This document shows positions 31,001-41,333 of a stretch of DNA of 64,000 bases, one piece after another (position 1 is the first letter of the stretch; each line of letters opens with the position of its first letter). The stretch comes from Larix kaempferi (lineage: Eukaryota; Streptophyta; Pinopsida; Pinales; Pinaceae). The translations under genes and the position numbers were made by a program. Location: contig BSBM01001068.1 of NCBI GenBank assembly GCA_027924585.1, positions 1,456,501 through 1,520,500 on the forward strand, in the 5' to 3' direction. The notes below the pieces were generated by a model. That model was not told the origin of the DNA and searched no databases. It saw only the letters and a program-made list of their open reading frames with translations.

Positions 31001-31462
31001 AGCTCTAGAATGGGGTAACTTGTAAGTATTTGTGATATGTTCGAGTGCGAAAGATGCTAGATTCATCCCATTCTTGTCATTAATGAACCTTATATCAGTC
31101 TTGACATGAGGGATTATCCAGCCAATGACCTCGCAGGATGGGAATAACTTAGGATGAGTTGCTGCCTTATGGAGGCAGGACTTCTTGATGTTTGAATATA
31201 CCATAGTATCTTTTATAGGAGCTTGAGGGTAATCCTGATCCCTGATGAACCTATGTAATTCACCCCGCTGAAATTCTGGGGAAGAGCTTCCTGGGGGTAT
31301 TCCGGTAGTAGCCTGCGTATAGCTGAACATGATTTCTAGTGAAGTATCTAGCAATATTTCCATGTCCGAATCTGACTCCACCAGTTTATCTTTCTTCTTG
31401 GCAGATTTTATGTGCATGGAAAACTTGCATTGATGAGGTAGCACAAATGAGGAGTTTGACAT
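28076..31462 (-). pseudogene. 1,128-codon accessory ORF downstream of pol in the Tat element
   Basis: Starting at ATG 31462 a single frame runs to TGA 28076-28078 with no frameshift but about 15 in-frame stops. In at least two cases (near 30527 and 28809) the upper copy keeps CAG where this copy has TAG. Regions: an N-terminal globular domain to about residue 400 (VPVIFHVAMSGTIFNWANII, FMSSYLIDCMLSKHTFP, FIMPLYQLIF), a Glu/Gln/Lys-rich coiled coil about residues 510-650, a conserved short region (DLDMPKLDQLGIAHEG), a second coiled coil about 735-900, and a helical C-terminal domain with LSNLRALTDEELDMDVEFLE. There are no transmembrane segments or catalytic motifs that I recognise. Its position matches the env-like slot of plant gypsy elements, but the protein looks cytoplasmic or structural. 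A second copy is at 61232-63971. Confidence 0.75.
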
Positions 31463-32611
31463 ATTTATAAGAAATCAACAAAACAGACACCACCTGGAAT
31501 TCATAGTAACTAATCAATTAATGAGTAACAGAGGGTGATTCTTTCAAACTTTAGACATCCTTTTAGAATGATGGTAGCAACTTTTCAAACAAAAAATCAA
31601 TCATTCATGCAACAATTCCGAAATAAGTGCTTTTAAAACAAAACTGAACGTGGCTAATGTCTCATTCGTTAATAGCTTGCGATAGCCTAAATTGTTACAC
31701 AAGTGCCAATTTGTGATTACGCGGGGAGTTGCTATTGTGGTGTGAGACATAAAACAACTGCATGTTAATGGCTTCAATGTAGGGGTTATCTTGTAAAAGG
31801 TTCGACTTAACACCCAACGTATTTGATGAATGCAACATCGTAGCCATGGGCGGGTTTTCATTGTGTGTTACAGGGTGTTGTTTCTTATGGGTAATGTGCG
31901 ATTCAGAACTAGGAGGACTTGGTATTTCCAAGTTGGCTTTTAAAGACATTCATGATAAGGGCTGCTTGGCTTGTATCACTGTGAAGGGTATGACTGGAGG
32001 GCGCTTTTCCAATAATGATTGTGAAAACAACGGAGGATGGATGGCATTGCATGTGCAGAGGAAGTCTCTTATGAGTTAACATCAATACTGGCAGGGCAAC
32101 TTAGTGTTTAAAGGGTTTGTGCAATATGTGGGGAAATGTTTACAGAGCGTATGGACGAGGAGAAACTCAAATGCTATGGGTGGGCTTAAATGACTATCCA
32201 TGAAGCAATTTTCCCTTTTAAAAACTGCTAAAATGAGATTCGAACGGAATCATTCTTTGGAACAAGCAAACGGAGGGAAAAGTGCCTACCTGTCACCCGT
32301 AGTATGATTCCCTGCAGTCGATGCATCTACCCAGGCGAATGAGAAACTGAAATCATCCAACGTCCAATACTGGAAAACTTTCTGAGCTTTGGGAACAATG
32401 AATGATAAAAAACCTGTTTTGTGCATATATAGCGGGAGAATTAATTCCCCACGGGTGAATTAATGTGCATTTGGTGGGCACGGGGCTCAGTGCAAAGGTG
32501 TATTTAAAACCGCACAAGGCGCATTTAATAATTCCACCAACTCGGACTTCCCGTAAACCAAAAAGATTCGGCCGCGCCGCGACGGCAATCCAACTAGTAT
32601 CTTCCCGCGTC
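31463..32611 (-). other. Spacer upstream of the accessory ORF
   Basis: Non-coding. In minus sense it holds a TATA-like sequence near 32431-32423 and a donor-like CAG|GTAGGCA near 32290. A GC-richer patch with 'gccgcgccgcgacgg' is near 32570. A transcript starting here and spliced toward 31462 is conceivable but unproven. Confidence 0.4.
32423..32431 (-). promoter_or_regulatory. TATA-like sequence upstream of Tat accessory ORF
   Basis: The minus-strand CTATATATGC, preceded by CCCG, lies about 960 bp upstream of ATG 31462. It is comparable in placement to the TATA-like sequence upstream of the other accessory ORF (7318). Inference only. Confidence 0.35.
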
Positions 32612-33065
32612 GGGCGGCGAATTTAGGTTTAAAACTTGCGATTGAATATGGAGTGGAGGGTTGCTATAGCGGTGCTATTAAGTTTAGAGTGTGCGACGAC
32701 GGCGGCGAAACTAGTGTCAAGACCTGCGTCAAAACAATGCGACGAGGGTAAGGTTAAACGGGCACAAAAACAAGGTGGCGAGTTTAGGTTTAAAGGTCAT
32801 GCAATGGCGGAGGTTTTAAGATTAGGAATTGTGGCAAAATGATGTGATGAGGAGGGGAGTTTAATGGAAAAAAAAAACGATGCACTTTGGAAAAGACGAA
32901 CATTGTTGGTGGCAATTTTAAGGTTAAATGCGTGCCGTGATCGACCAAACTTAGGCTAGAAATTTGCGCTAATGTCACAAACTTTATGGTTAAGAAATGT
33001 GCAACGACGACATAAGTTAGGTTTGAGACTTGCGCTTTTGGCGCAAATTTAAATGTTAAAACTGC
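32612..33065. repeat. Degenerate ~30-60-bp tandem repeat
   Basis: Repeated core 'ggcgaatttaggtttaaaac' plus 'ttgcg' recurs in decayed form near 32612, 32700, 32775, 32805, 32858, 32910, 32945, 32978, 33015 and 33045. It sits in the INT-to-accessory spacer. Tat-lineage 3' spacers are known to accumulate tandem repeats. Confidence 0.55.
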
Positions 33066-34013
33066 ACTTTCTTTTTAAAGATAGAAAAAAATCCTTAGCC
33101 AAAAATATCAACAATTTTGGAAGAAAAGTGGGAAAGGAAACTTGCCAAGTTTGAACAAAGTAAGCTTTAAAACAAAAATAAAAGGAGGGGACCCAATATT
33201 GACAAAATTTTTTGGGGGGGGATGTTGCAGCAACAACAATTGGTGATTTGCTAGCGAACACAGATCTCTGAAACAAACTATTCTCATGATCATAATGACT
33301 TTTAAACTGATAGCTCCAAGGGTAACAAAATTCCCTCATAGTTCAGCTTCTAAGAATGCAGTGATCTCTTTATCATATTAGTCATTTGGGAAAAAAGGAA
33401 GACTTAGACTTAGACTTCCTTCAAACTCTCTCAAGGTCGGAGTGTGGATTTCATTCTTTTAAGATCTGTCTTTACAGTGCTTTGGCCAAAAGAGGACTCC
33501 ACAGGATCATAACAATATCTCACAGGTGTATTCATTTGTTCCTCATTCCCATGCTATGTGCATCCTTTTGGATGTTTCTTAAATTGATAGCTTTTGTTGT
33601 TTGAGCCTTTCAGAAATAACTTTCTTAAAATTTCAATACTTTGATTTGGGTTCTTCAATCCATAATGTACTTTTGTGTGAGAAAAAGATATTATTTGATT
33701 ATCAAGCTTCACGGACGGAGAAGAACATTGCTTGAGCTGAGTTATTTGAACAGCTTTCTAGATTGAACATTTTGCTTCATCTCAGCCATGCTTTAATTGA
33801 GGCGAGAATTTCTGGAAATCAGACTCTTTGATGTAATCTCTTTGGAATTTTATTTCTAACATGGGATCATTTTAAATACCATATACCTGCGAGGCATGCT
33901 TCCTTTCCGTGGGTCCATAGTAGCAAAAACCTTGAGACATGCATTAATGTTAAAGTGGATTGAGCCTCAAGATAGTGAGAAAGAAATATTGAATCATTAG
34001 TCATTTAAATGGG
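33066..34013. other. Non-coding Tat spacer
   Basis: No supported gene. Short open frames on the minus strand (33049-33339) have no recognisable domain. A run TTTTTTGGGGGGGGATGTTG lies at 33208-33227. Confidence 0.4.
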
Positions 34014-34018
34014 GTTAT
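34014..34018. repeat. Target-site duplication GTTAT (left) of copia element 2
   Basis: GTTAT is repeated at 41047-41051, directly outside the LTR ends. Confidence 0.9.
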
Positions 34019-34665
34019 TGTTGATGTATATGTAACTTCGGAATGTATTTCACATATATGTATGTTGTATTCCAATAGAGATGTTATTATTCCTCTATAT
34101 GGAAGTGTCATCATTTATATTGTAAGTGTCGTAACTTATACTTGATGGGTTATTAGACCACCTTGTTGGGGTCGGCCCTGTATAAATCATGTGGGTTGAA
34201 CGGTTATTAGACCATCCTCTTGGGGGTCGGCCATGTGGGTCAAAGGGTTATTAGACCACCCTAGTGGGGGTTGGCCCAGTCAGCATTATGTTAAGTGGTT
34301 AAGTTGAGGCCGACCTAGTTGAGTAAACGTCAAGTCAAGTTAGTGTATAAATAGAGAGTGTGTCTCTCTCAGTTTACACATTCTATTCTCTCACTCACAC
34401 TTTGGAGAGTGGCACACTTGTGGAGGAGGAGGCTCTACTGCTAGGAGAAGACTATCTCTTGTATTCTGGTTGTATCATTGCTCTATCTATCTCTGAGGAA
34501 GTTATTGGGGGTTTTTCACCTTTATGGTTTTCCCCAAGTAAATTCTGTGTCTCTTGTGTGCTTGCATTATTGTGTCCGTGATTGATATGCTGTAGATTTT
34601 CTATACATGTTGTTCTCTCAGTTAAGATCCTAGATCAGATTGAAGTAAATTCTGAAAATTTAACA
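34019..34665 (+). repeat. 5' LTR of copia element 2
   Basis: Starts TGTTGATGTATATGTAAC and ends AAAATTTAACA. It has TATAAATAG at 34346-34354 and internal repeated 'gggttattagaccacc' units (about 34148, 34202, 34247) with 'gtcggcc' cores. Confidence 0.92.
34346..34354 (+). promoter_or_regulatory. TATA box, 5' LTR of copia element 2
   Basis: TATAAATAG, identical in the 3' LTR at 40728-40736. Confidence 0.75.
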
Positions 34666-34677
34666 TGGTATCAAAGC
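34666..34677 (+). promoter_or_regulatory. Primer-binding site, copia element 2
   Basis: TGGTATCAAAGC directly follows the LTR. It is one mismatch from the canonical initiator-Met tRNA site (TGGTATCAGAGC). Confidence 0.88.
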
Positions 34678-35810
34678 TATCCTGAAAGATGGCATGATAT
34701 GGCATGTATGACACTTGTTGCATTTGCGATGCTAGGGCTTGATATAGCAAAAACCAGTCATTGTAGCACTTTCGCTATAAATCCATTTTGGTGAAGTTTT
34801 CGGATCTGAACCTTTTACAGGGAAATGATTAGATCATTATGTATCTTGTTTCCAAAGGACAACTTCTAATTCGTTGTACTTTGTGATTTATGATCTGTTT
34901 AATATAGGGTTTTGGCCTCTTCCAGATCTCAGTCAGAAATAGGTGACCTGGGAAAAAAGGTCATAAATTGGGCTAGGAAGCTCCAAATTAAATTTCGTAA
35001 AAGTGACAGGTAGTACACTGATTGTACTATCTCAAAAAATATTTTCAGAGGCCGAAGTTTAACCAATGACACGTGGCAAACCGTACAAGTTGGCTCTCAT
35101 GTTTTATCCCATAAACAGGTCACGTTGCGACACTTGGCATAACTCTCTCTCAGAGAATCCAATTGAGGTCAGACCTATTGGGATGGAAATATGACAGGTC
35201 AGGATATCTCAAGAAAAGTTTGCAGACCTTGTGGATCGAAAAGTTCATAGTTACACCAGAAACAATCAGGTACATATTTATGTCAAAACATAATTATTTT
35301 TTAGCACCTTCAATCATGGCTTCCAGAATTTAGGGTTTCGGATAAAGTTGGAATTTTTGTAATCGGAGACCACGGCTAAATGATACTCATCAAAATCGAA
35401 ATTTAGAGACCAATATCAGAATTTTTGGTTGGGCAGAAGGTCGGGCTTGATCAGACCCTAGTTCGGGACTTTGATCAGAAAAGTGGAAAATTAGGGCTTC
35501 TGCAAAAATGGGAATTTTTGAAATCTGTGACCACGGCTGGAATCTCCTCATAAAAATGGAAGCTTAGAGCTTTGGATCAAACCTTTTGATTGGGAAAAAG
35601 AGTGGGCTTCATCAAACCCCAGTTCGGGGTCACATCCAGTGAATCCAGAAATTTCAAAGGAAAAATTGAGGAGTGAAACGTTGCAGTTTTCAAATTCTGA
35701 ATATACCAGCTTGATCAGCTCATCAAGGCACATATTTCTATCCTTTCGGAAGTTTGAATCTTTGACAAACCCTATTATAGCTCCAGATCCAGTTCCTACA
35801 AATCAAGTGG
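34678..35810 (+). other. Leader region of copia element 2 with an internal duplication
   Basis: No coding. Two imperfect copies of a ~150-bp segment (about 35340-35490 and 35505-35640) share 'ggaatttttg', 'gaccacggct' and 'ccagttcgggg'-like phrases. Confidence 0.5.
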
Positions 35811-35937
35811 ATTGGGTTAATCCTAGAAGAGGATGGATTGGTCACCTACATAAGTGAAGAAGTTCATGTTTCAAAGGGAGATGAGGCTAAGGCCTTCCAT
35901 AAGAAGATTACAAGCAATCTTGACAAGTATGGCTTAC
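35811..35937 (+). pseudogene. Gag fragment of copia element 2
   Basis: One frame reads IGLILEEDGLVTYISEEVHV and continues with an EAKAFHKK phrase. It matches the Gag of copia element 1 (RIGLILEENELDSYIKEDI, EEAKVLHKK). The match stops at about 35937. Confidence 0.75.
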
Positions 35938-36942
35938 AGGTATGTTTTGAATTCTATTCATGGTTAATTTTATGATATGTTTGTCTTGATATCATTACAG
36001 TACAATCTTGATGAATTACTAGACTTGTCGTATTACCTTAATAGAAGATATTCATTGATTAAGGTTTTGACACTTATGATTGTACTAATGCATTTTGATG
36101 TTTTATGAGGTTTATGTTGTTCGCTAACATAAAAGGTACACCAAGAAAGACAAATCATGTTCTACTACAAGAACATATGATCATGGTGACATGAAGACAA
36201 AGATTCATCCATTGTCATGGATCACATAGAATATCTACTTACGAGGTATGTATAACTTGGTTCTACAATGGTTAACTTATGAGACATGCAGGTTACTAGC
36301 ACAAGTCACTGAAGAGAACCAAAAGACATTATGCGGGTATGTTAGACATAACTAGCTAGCATGCTAATCCAGATATGTTTTCCTATATCAAGCTAGAATC
36401 CTACCTTGTGTTAGGATCTTATACTGTTGTGTTGTTGTTAGTGATTATTCATGAAGTCGTAGGTTTGAATAGTCATGGCTGTATGCATATTATGTTTCTT
36501 ACCATAATTGATGATATGACTAACCAGATGAATCATGAAGGTACAGGTTTGAGTAATCACGGGTTTATGCATTGATGATTTAACTAATCAGAAGAGACCT
36601 ATGATCAAATAAGAATATGCATGAGTAAAAGAAGACTTCCCTGAAACCTTGAATACTAATGTTTATTATCTGTGAATGATCATGACTATATATGTTTAAG
36701 ATTATTGTGTTTTGATGGTATTAAGATTATACTAATAAATGTGTGATTATGTATGAGTCCTCAAGGATAACACAATGATGATACTAATAAGCATGCATAG
36801 TGATTAAGGATGGATATAAGTTCAAGGATAGGTAATCCAGGAAGCAAAGATCAAGAGGGAGCACACTCCAATTGTTCCTGCAAGAAAGAAAAGGAGCACA
36901 CTTCAGTAGTTTATGCAAGGATGCAGATATTCAGAGGGAGTT
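35938..36942. other. Decayed internal region of copia element 2
   Basis: No coding supported. The phrase 'tagtcatggctgtatgcat' recurs with changes near 36472 and 36555. This is where gag C-terminus, protease and most of integrase would lie. Confidence 0.45.
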
Positions 36943-36984
36943 GACCACTTCTCACAATCCACATCAGAATGGAGTTGCAAAGAT
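36943..36984 (+). pseudogene. Integrase fragment of copia element 2
   Basis: The frame reads LTTSHNPHQNGVAK, corresponding to LIAPYNPQQNGVAERK of the integrase core in copia element 1. The flanks are not recognisable. Confidence 0.6.
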
Positions 36985-37479
36985 TCAGAGGGAGTCCACC
37001 TAGCAACCAAACAAAGATAAGCATTTGAATTGTCATTTCTTACATAATGTTATTCAATGATGTATATTCTTATGTTCCTAGAATTAGGTTGTGTAATATG
37101 CATATTAGAATAGTTGCATTGATGAACAGTATACTACTAATATACATGGGTAAGTGGCCTATGGCACTGTACAACATTCCATTGCTACTTATCTAGAATG
37201 AAACCTCTTTGCTGACATGTTAGGAGTTGTGCACACTCTTAACAATGTTCTGGTAGAGATTGGAAGGCATCTAGAAAGTTACAGAATATGGATAAATGTT
37301 GTATTGAAGCATTGGATAAGATAATTGCATGACTGTATGACATATTTTTTATGTGTAAGAATTTGTTCTGAAAACTATGAGATGTTTTCTAATCATGCAA
37401 TTTAACTTGTTGTGTAGGAAAGATCATATACCATCACCTACAAAAGAAGGACTACAACATTTTTTTAGCAACAAAGTTA

Positions 37480-37933
37480 TCTATTGAAAATATTGAAGAT
37501 ATTAAGTTCCCAGGATCTGGGAAGAATTCCATGATCGAGGAGTACGAGTCGATCATGAAGATGTTTGGGATGCAGTCCCAAGACCTGAAGGGGAGTCTGT
37601 AGTGACTTCCAAGAGGATCTACAAGATCAAGCATGTTGCAAGTGGTAGAATAGAGACTTTTGCTCCTGTAGCTAGATACACTTCCATTAAATCAATACTT
37701 GTTCTGGCTGCAGTGATGAAGAGGAAGATACACTTTCTTGAATGGTGTAGTTGAATAAGAAGTGTATATGTTGCAGCCACTTGGTTCTGAGACACATGAC
37801 AGGGAGTCATATATGTGCAGAACTTGGTATGGTAGGATAGATAGCTTTCTATCCAATTTTGGCTTTACCAAGAATAAAGAGGATTCCAACCTTTACTACA
37901 AGGTTGAGGAAGGAAATCCAGTGATACTACTAT
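37480..37933 (+). pseudogene. Broken N-terminal half of copia RT
   Basis: Pieces of the same RT as at 13636-14169 in changing frames: an EEYESIMK-like start near 37540, SKRIYKIKHVASG near 37610, FAPVARYTSIKS near 37660, then a large loss before FLNGVVE (about 37735). Several small deletions. Confidence 0.7.
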
Positions 37934-38893
37934 GTGGATGACCTGTTTGTAACAGGAGATGACAGATTGATTGCAGATACTAAGAGGAAGCTTGCTACCG
38001 AGTTCGATATGAAAGATTTGGGAATGATGCATTATTTCCTAGGTATAGAGGTGTGGAAAAGTGCAGGTGGGATCTTCCTTGGTCAAGGGAAGTACACAGT
38101 AGATATCTTGAAGAGATTCGGGATGATGGATTGCAAGGCCATGGCCACACCTATGGCATCGAATCTGAAGCTTCTATGTGATGCTTCATCTGAGCCGGTT
38201 GATGTCTCTATGTATCGTCATATGATTGGGTCCTTGGTGTACCTGACGAACACGAGACCAGATATTTGTTTTGCGGTGAACACATTGAGCCAGTTCCTGA
38301 CAGATCCAAGGAGTGTTCACCTGGTTGTTGTAAAGCATGTTCTAAGGTACCCGAAGGTTGCAGTGGATTATGGGCTAAAGTATGAAGCGAATCAAAAGTT
38401 TAACCTGCAGGGTTATGTTGATTCAGATTGGGCTGGCAGTGCTACGGATAGGAAGAGCACATCTGGATGTTGCTACAGTATGGGATCAGGTGTGATCTCT
38501 TGGTTCAGCAGGAAGCAGTCCTGCGTAGCACTGAGTACAGCTGAGGCAGAGTATGTTGGAGCCTGTTCAGCTAGTTGTGAGGTAGTATGGCTTCGGAAGC
38601 TACTGTCTGAGTTATTTGATCTCCCATTGGATGCTACTGGTATCTTTTGTGATAACCAAAGTTGTGTGAAGTTGTCCGTGAACCCAGTGTTTCATGATAG
38701 GTTGAAACACATAGAGATCAAATATCACTATATCAGGGATATGGTGCAAAGAGGAGCTGTGAAGCTCCTGTACATTGCGACAGACGAGCAGATTGCAGAT
38801 GTGCTAACGAAGCCACTAGCCAGGGTGAAGTTCGATTACTTCAAAGAGAGGATTAGTGTTCTTCATATTGATGACACTTCAAGGAAGAAGTGA
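37934..38893 (+). CDS. Copia RT C-terminal part and RNase H, uninterrupted frame
   Basis: 319 codons without a stop. The frame opens inside the catalytic YVDD box (YYYVDDLFVTG), which lies directly after a TGA. It runs through LGMMHYFLGIEV, MIGSLVYLTNTRPDICFAV and SQFLTDPR, then RNase H with GYVDSDWAG, STSGCCYSMG, STAEAEYVGA, DNQSC and ADVLTKPLA, ending at TGA 38891. The protein copies RNA into DNA and degrades the RNA strand in the parent element. Here the RT palm is incomplete, so activity is not expected. There is no ATG at the start (the first codon, in frame with YVDD, is GTG). Confidence 0.9.
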   Translation: MDDLFVTGDDRLIADTKRKLATEFDMKDLGMMHYFLGIEVWKSAGGIFLGQGKYTVDILKRFGMMDCKAMATPMASNLKLLCDASSEPVDVSMYRHMIGSLVYLTNTRPDICFAVNTLSQFLTDPRSVHLVVVKHVLRYPKVAVDYGLKYEANQKFNLQGYVDSDWAGSATDRKSTSGCCYSMGSGVISWFSRKQSCVALSTAEAEYVGACSASCEVVWLRKLLSELFDLPLDATGIFCDNQSCVKLSVNPVFHDRLKHIEIKYHYIRDMVQRGAVKLLYIATDEQIADVLTKPLARVKFDYFKERISVLHIDDTSRKK

Positions 38894-38984
38894 TGGACAC
38901 ATTTGCAGAAGCCATTCCAAGCATGTTGGAAGGAGGATCCTTCACATGGCTGTGGATGTAAGTGCTAGATGATGAGCATCAGGA

Positions 38985-39420
38985 TGATGCTCCAGTTACT
39001 GCTCTGTATATGCATCAGGAGGATGCTGGATATGATCAGTTGGATCATTTATATGTATATGTATGTACGTATCATGCTGGATGCTGGATATGATCAGTTG
39101 GATGATTTATATGTATATGTATGTATGCATCATGTTGGATGCTGGATATGATTAGTACGATCATTTGTATATGTTTTGTATATGCTTCATGTTGGATGCT
39201 TGGACCATGTATCTGTATATGTATCAGGTGGATACTGTGTATGATTAGGTAGATCATGTATGTTGATATGTATCAGGTATGATCAGGTAGATCATGTTTT
39301 TGTATTTGTATCAGGTGGATACATTATATGATCAGGTGGATCATGTATGATGATATGTATCAGGTAGATATTTGGTATGCATCAGGTAGATGCATTATAT
39401 GATTAGGATGATCATGGATG
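38985..39420 (+). repeat. 3' UTR tandem repeat, ~58-bp GATCA-rich units (copia element 2)
   Basis: Units with 'ggatatgatcagttggat' start near 39028, 39087 and 39144, then decay into shorter 'atcaggtagatcatgtatg' units to about 39420. It is the same array, on the other strand, as 11991-12530. Confidence 0.75.
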
Positions 39421-39575
39421 ACGAGCTTCAGGATGTTGCTCCAGATGACATGGAGCAGGATGTTGCAGTGATGATGATCAGGATGATCATGTATACATTA
39501 GGGTGATGTATGGTGAGTATCAAGATGATAGTCTGTGGCCATGGATCAGGTTGTGCAGATGAGCATATAATTTGG

Positions 39576-40150
39576 CCATGGGAGATTCACAGATAGTCTT
39601 TCGAGGTTTTGCCTATGGCATGTAATCTGGCCCTGGGATATCTGACAAATGCTCTTTCAAGGTTTTGCTCTGGGAGGACATATAATTTGGCCATGGGAGA
39701 TCTGCATATAGTCTTGCAAGGTTTTTCCTATGGCATATAATTTGGCCCTGGGATATCTGGTAGATGCTCTTTCACGGTTTTGTCCTATGGCATATAATAG
39801 AGCCCTGGGAGATCCGATAGGTTGAGTTGTGTGCTCGTAATAAGTCCTGGGATGCTCTTGCAAGGTTTTTCCATGACCACATGTAATATCGCCTTGGGAG
39901 ATCCGATAGCTTGGGATGTGTTCCTGTAATAAGTCTTGGGATGCTCTTGCAAGGTTTTGTGGTGACCACATATAATAGCGCCCTGGGAGATCCGATAGGT
40001 TGAGTTGTGTGCTCATAATCAGTCCTAGGATTCTCTTTCGAGGTTTTGTGGTAGGGTCACATGTAATAGCTCCCTGGGAGATCCGACAGGTTGGGCTATG
40101 TGCCCGTAATAATTCCTGGGATGCTCTTGCAAGGTTTTGTGACGCACGTA
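39576..40150 (+). repeat. 3' UTR tandem repeat, ~59- and ~90-bp units (copia element 2)
   Basis: Eight units, each ending in a 'caaggtttt' phrase (about 39602, 39661, 39720, 39776, 39861, 39952, 40042, 40132) and carrying 'ccctgggagatccgatagg'. The first three intervals are near 58 bp and the last four near 90 bp. The counterpart is 11480-11990. Minus-strand open frames here are repeat by-products. Confidence 0.8.
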
Positions 40151-40391
40151 ATAAGTCCTGAGGATTCCACAGTATGGCCAATGATGACGAAGACCTGCAG
40201 GTGGTGGGCCTACATCCAGTATGAAAAAGGACTGGCTCTATAGAACTTCCTATGACGAGTAGATTCAGAGATTGATTGAGATAGCAACAGCAGTGACGAT
40301 GATGATGACTCAATGATGATTATCCAGTGACGATGATCCAGAGAAGATGACTTGTGCTAGAAGACCTGTGTCGAGAAATACCTTCCTAGTT

Positions 40392-40400
40392 AAGAGGGAG
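40392..40400 (+). promoter_or_regulatory. Polypurine tract, copia element 2
   Basis: AAGAGGGAG abuts the 3' LTR start TGTTGATG. Confidence 0.85.
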
Positions 40401-41046
40401 TGTTGATGTATATGTAACGTCAAAATTTATTTCACATATATGTACGTTGTATTCTTATAGAGATGTTATTATTCCTCTATATGGAAGTGTCATCATTTAT
40501 ATTGTAAGTGTTGTAACTTATACTTGATGGGTTATTAGACCACCTTGTTGGGGTCGGCCCTGTATAAGTCATGTGGGTCAAAGGGTTATTAGACCACCCT
40601 CTTGGGGGTCAACCATGTGGTTCAAAGGGTTATTAGACCACCCTAGTGGGGGTCGGCCCAGTCATCATTATGTTAAGTGGTTAAGTTGAGGCTGACCTAG
40701 TTGAGTAAAGGTCAAGTCAAGTTAGTGTATAAATAGAGAGAGTGTCTCTCTCATTTTACACATTCTATTCTCTCACTCACACTTTGGAGAGTGGCGCACT
40801 TGTGGAGGAGGAGGATCTGCTACTAGGAGAAGACTATCTCTTGTATTCTGGTTGTATCATTGCTCTATCTATCTCTGAGGAAGTTATTGGGGTTTTTCAC
40901 CTTTATGGTTTTCCCCAAGTAAACTCTGTGTCTCTTGTGTGCTTGCATTATTGTGTCCATGATTGATATGCTGTAGATTTGCTGTACATGTTGTTCTCTC
41001 AGTTAAGATCGTAGATCAGATTGAAGTAAATTTTGAAAAATTAACA
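40401..41046 (+). repeat. 3' LTR of copia element 2
   Basis: 646 bp, ending TTAACA. It is highly similar to the 5' LTR with scattered substitutions, and TATAAATAG is at 40728-40736. Confidence 0.92.
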
Positions 41047-41051
41047 GTTAT
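41047..41051. repeat. Target-site duplication GTTAT (right) of copia element 2
   Basis: Matches 34014-34018. Confidence 0.9.
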
Positions 41052-41333
41052 TCGACCAAAAAAAAAGGATCTCTACATTTCCAAAGGCTGATCAGTGAAA
41101 GCAAAGTCACGAAACTGTATTTTCATTATAAGTGAAATTCTGTCTTTCAAGACTTCGAGTTTTGCTCGGAGTTCTGTCCCACTGCTAAGCCAGAAGTTGA
41201 GCTGGGCTTTATTAAGTAAAGAAAAGAAAACTCAAATAGAGAGTAAAGTAACAATATCAGACCAAACTACTTAGGCTGTGCATAAAATAAAACAAGGAAA
41301 ATAGTTTATTTATGTGCAAAAGTCTCAATGAGA

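Larger units (their letters stand above)
34019..41046 (+). mobile_element. Ty1/copia LTR retrotransposon 2, internally decayed
   Basis: 7,028 bp with LTRs 34019-34665 and 40401-41046, PBS TGGTATCAAAGC, PPT AAGAGGGAG and target duplication GTTAT. It belongs to the same family as copia element 1. Gag and integrase survive only as small fragments (about 35811-35937 and 36943-36984), and the first part of RT is riddled with deletions, yet the RT C-terminal part plus RNase H is a clean 319-codon frame. It inserted into the spacer of the Tat element. Confidence 0.93.

Noticed and set aside
32636-32842. 68-codon + strand frame in a GC-rich patch
   Set aside because: It lies within the degenerate tandem repeat and has no domain or start context.
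33208-33227. TTTTTTGGGGGGGGATGTTG resembling the Athila PPT plus LTR start on the + strand
   Set aside because: The sequence after TGTTG has no similarity to the Athila LTR at 43835 or 55743, so it is probably a chance homopolymer junction.
39657-40313. 218-codon minus-strand open frame
   Set aside because: It is the shadow of the 59/90-bp tandem array in the copia 3' UTR. The matching frame in copia 1 is broken and repetitive.
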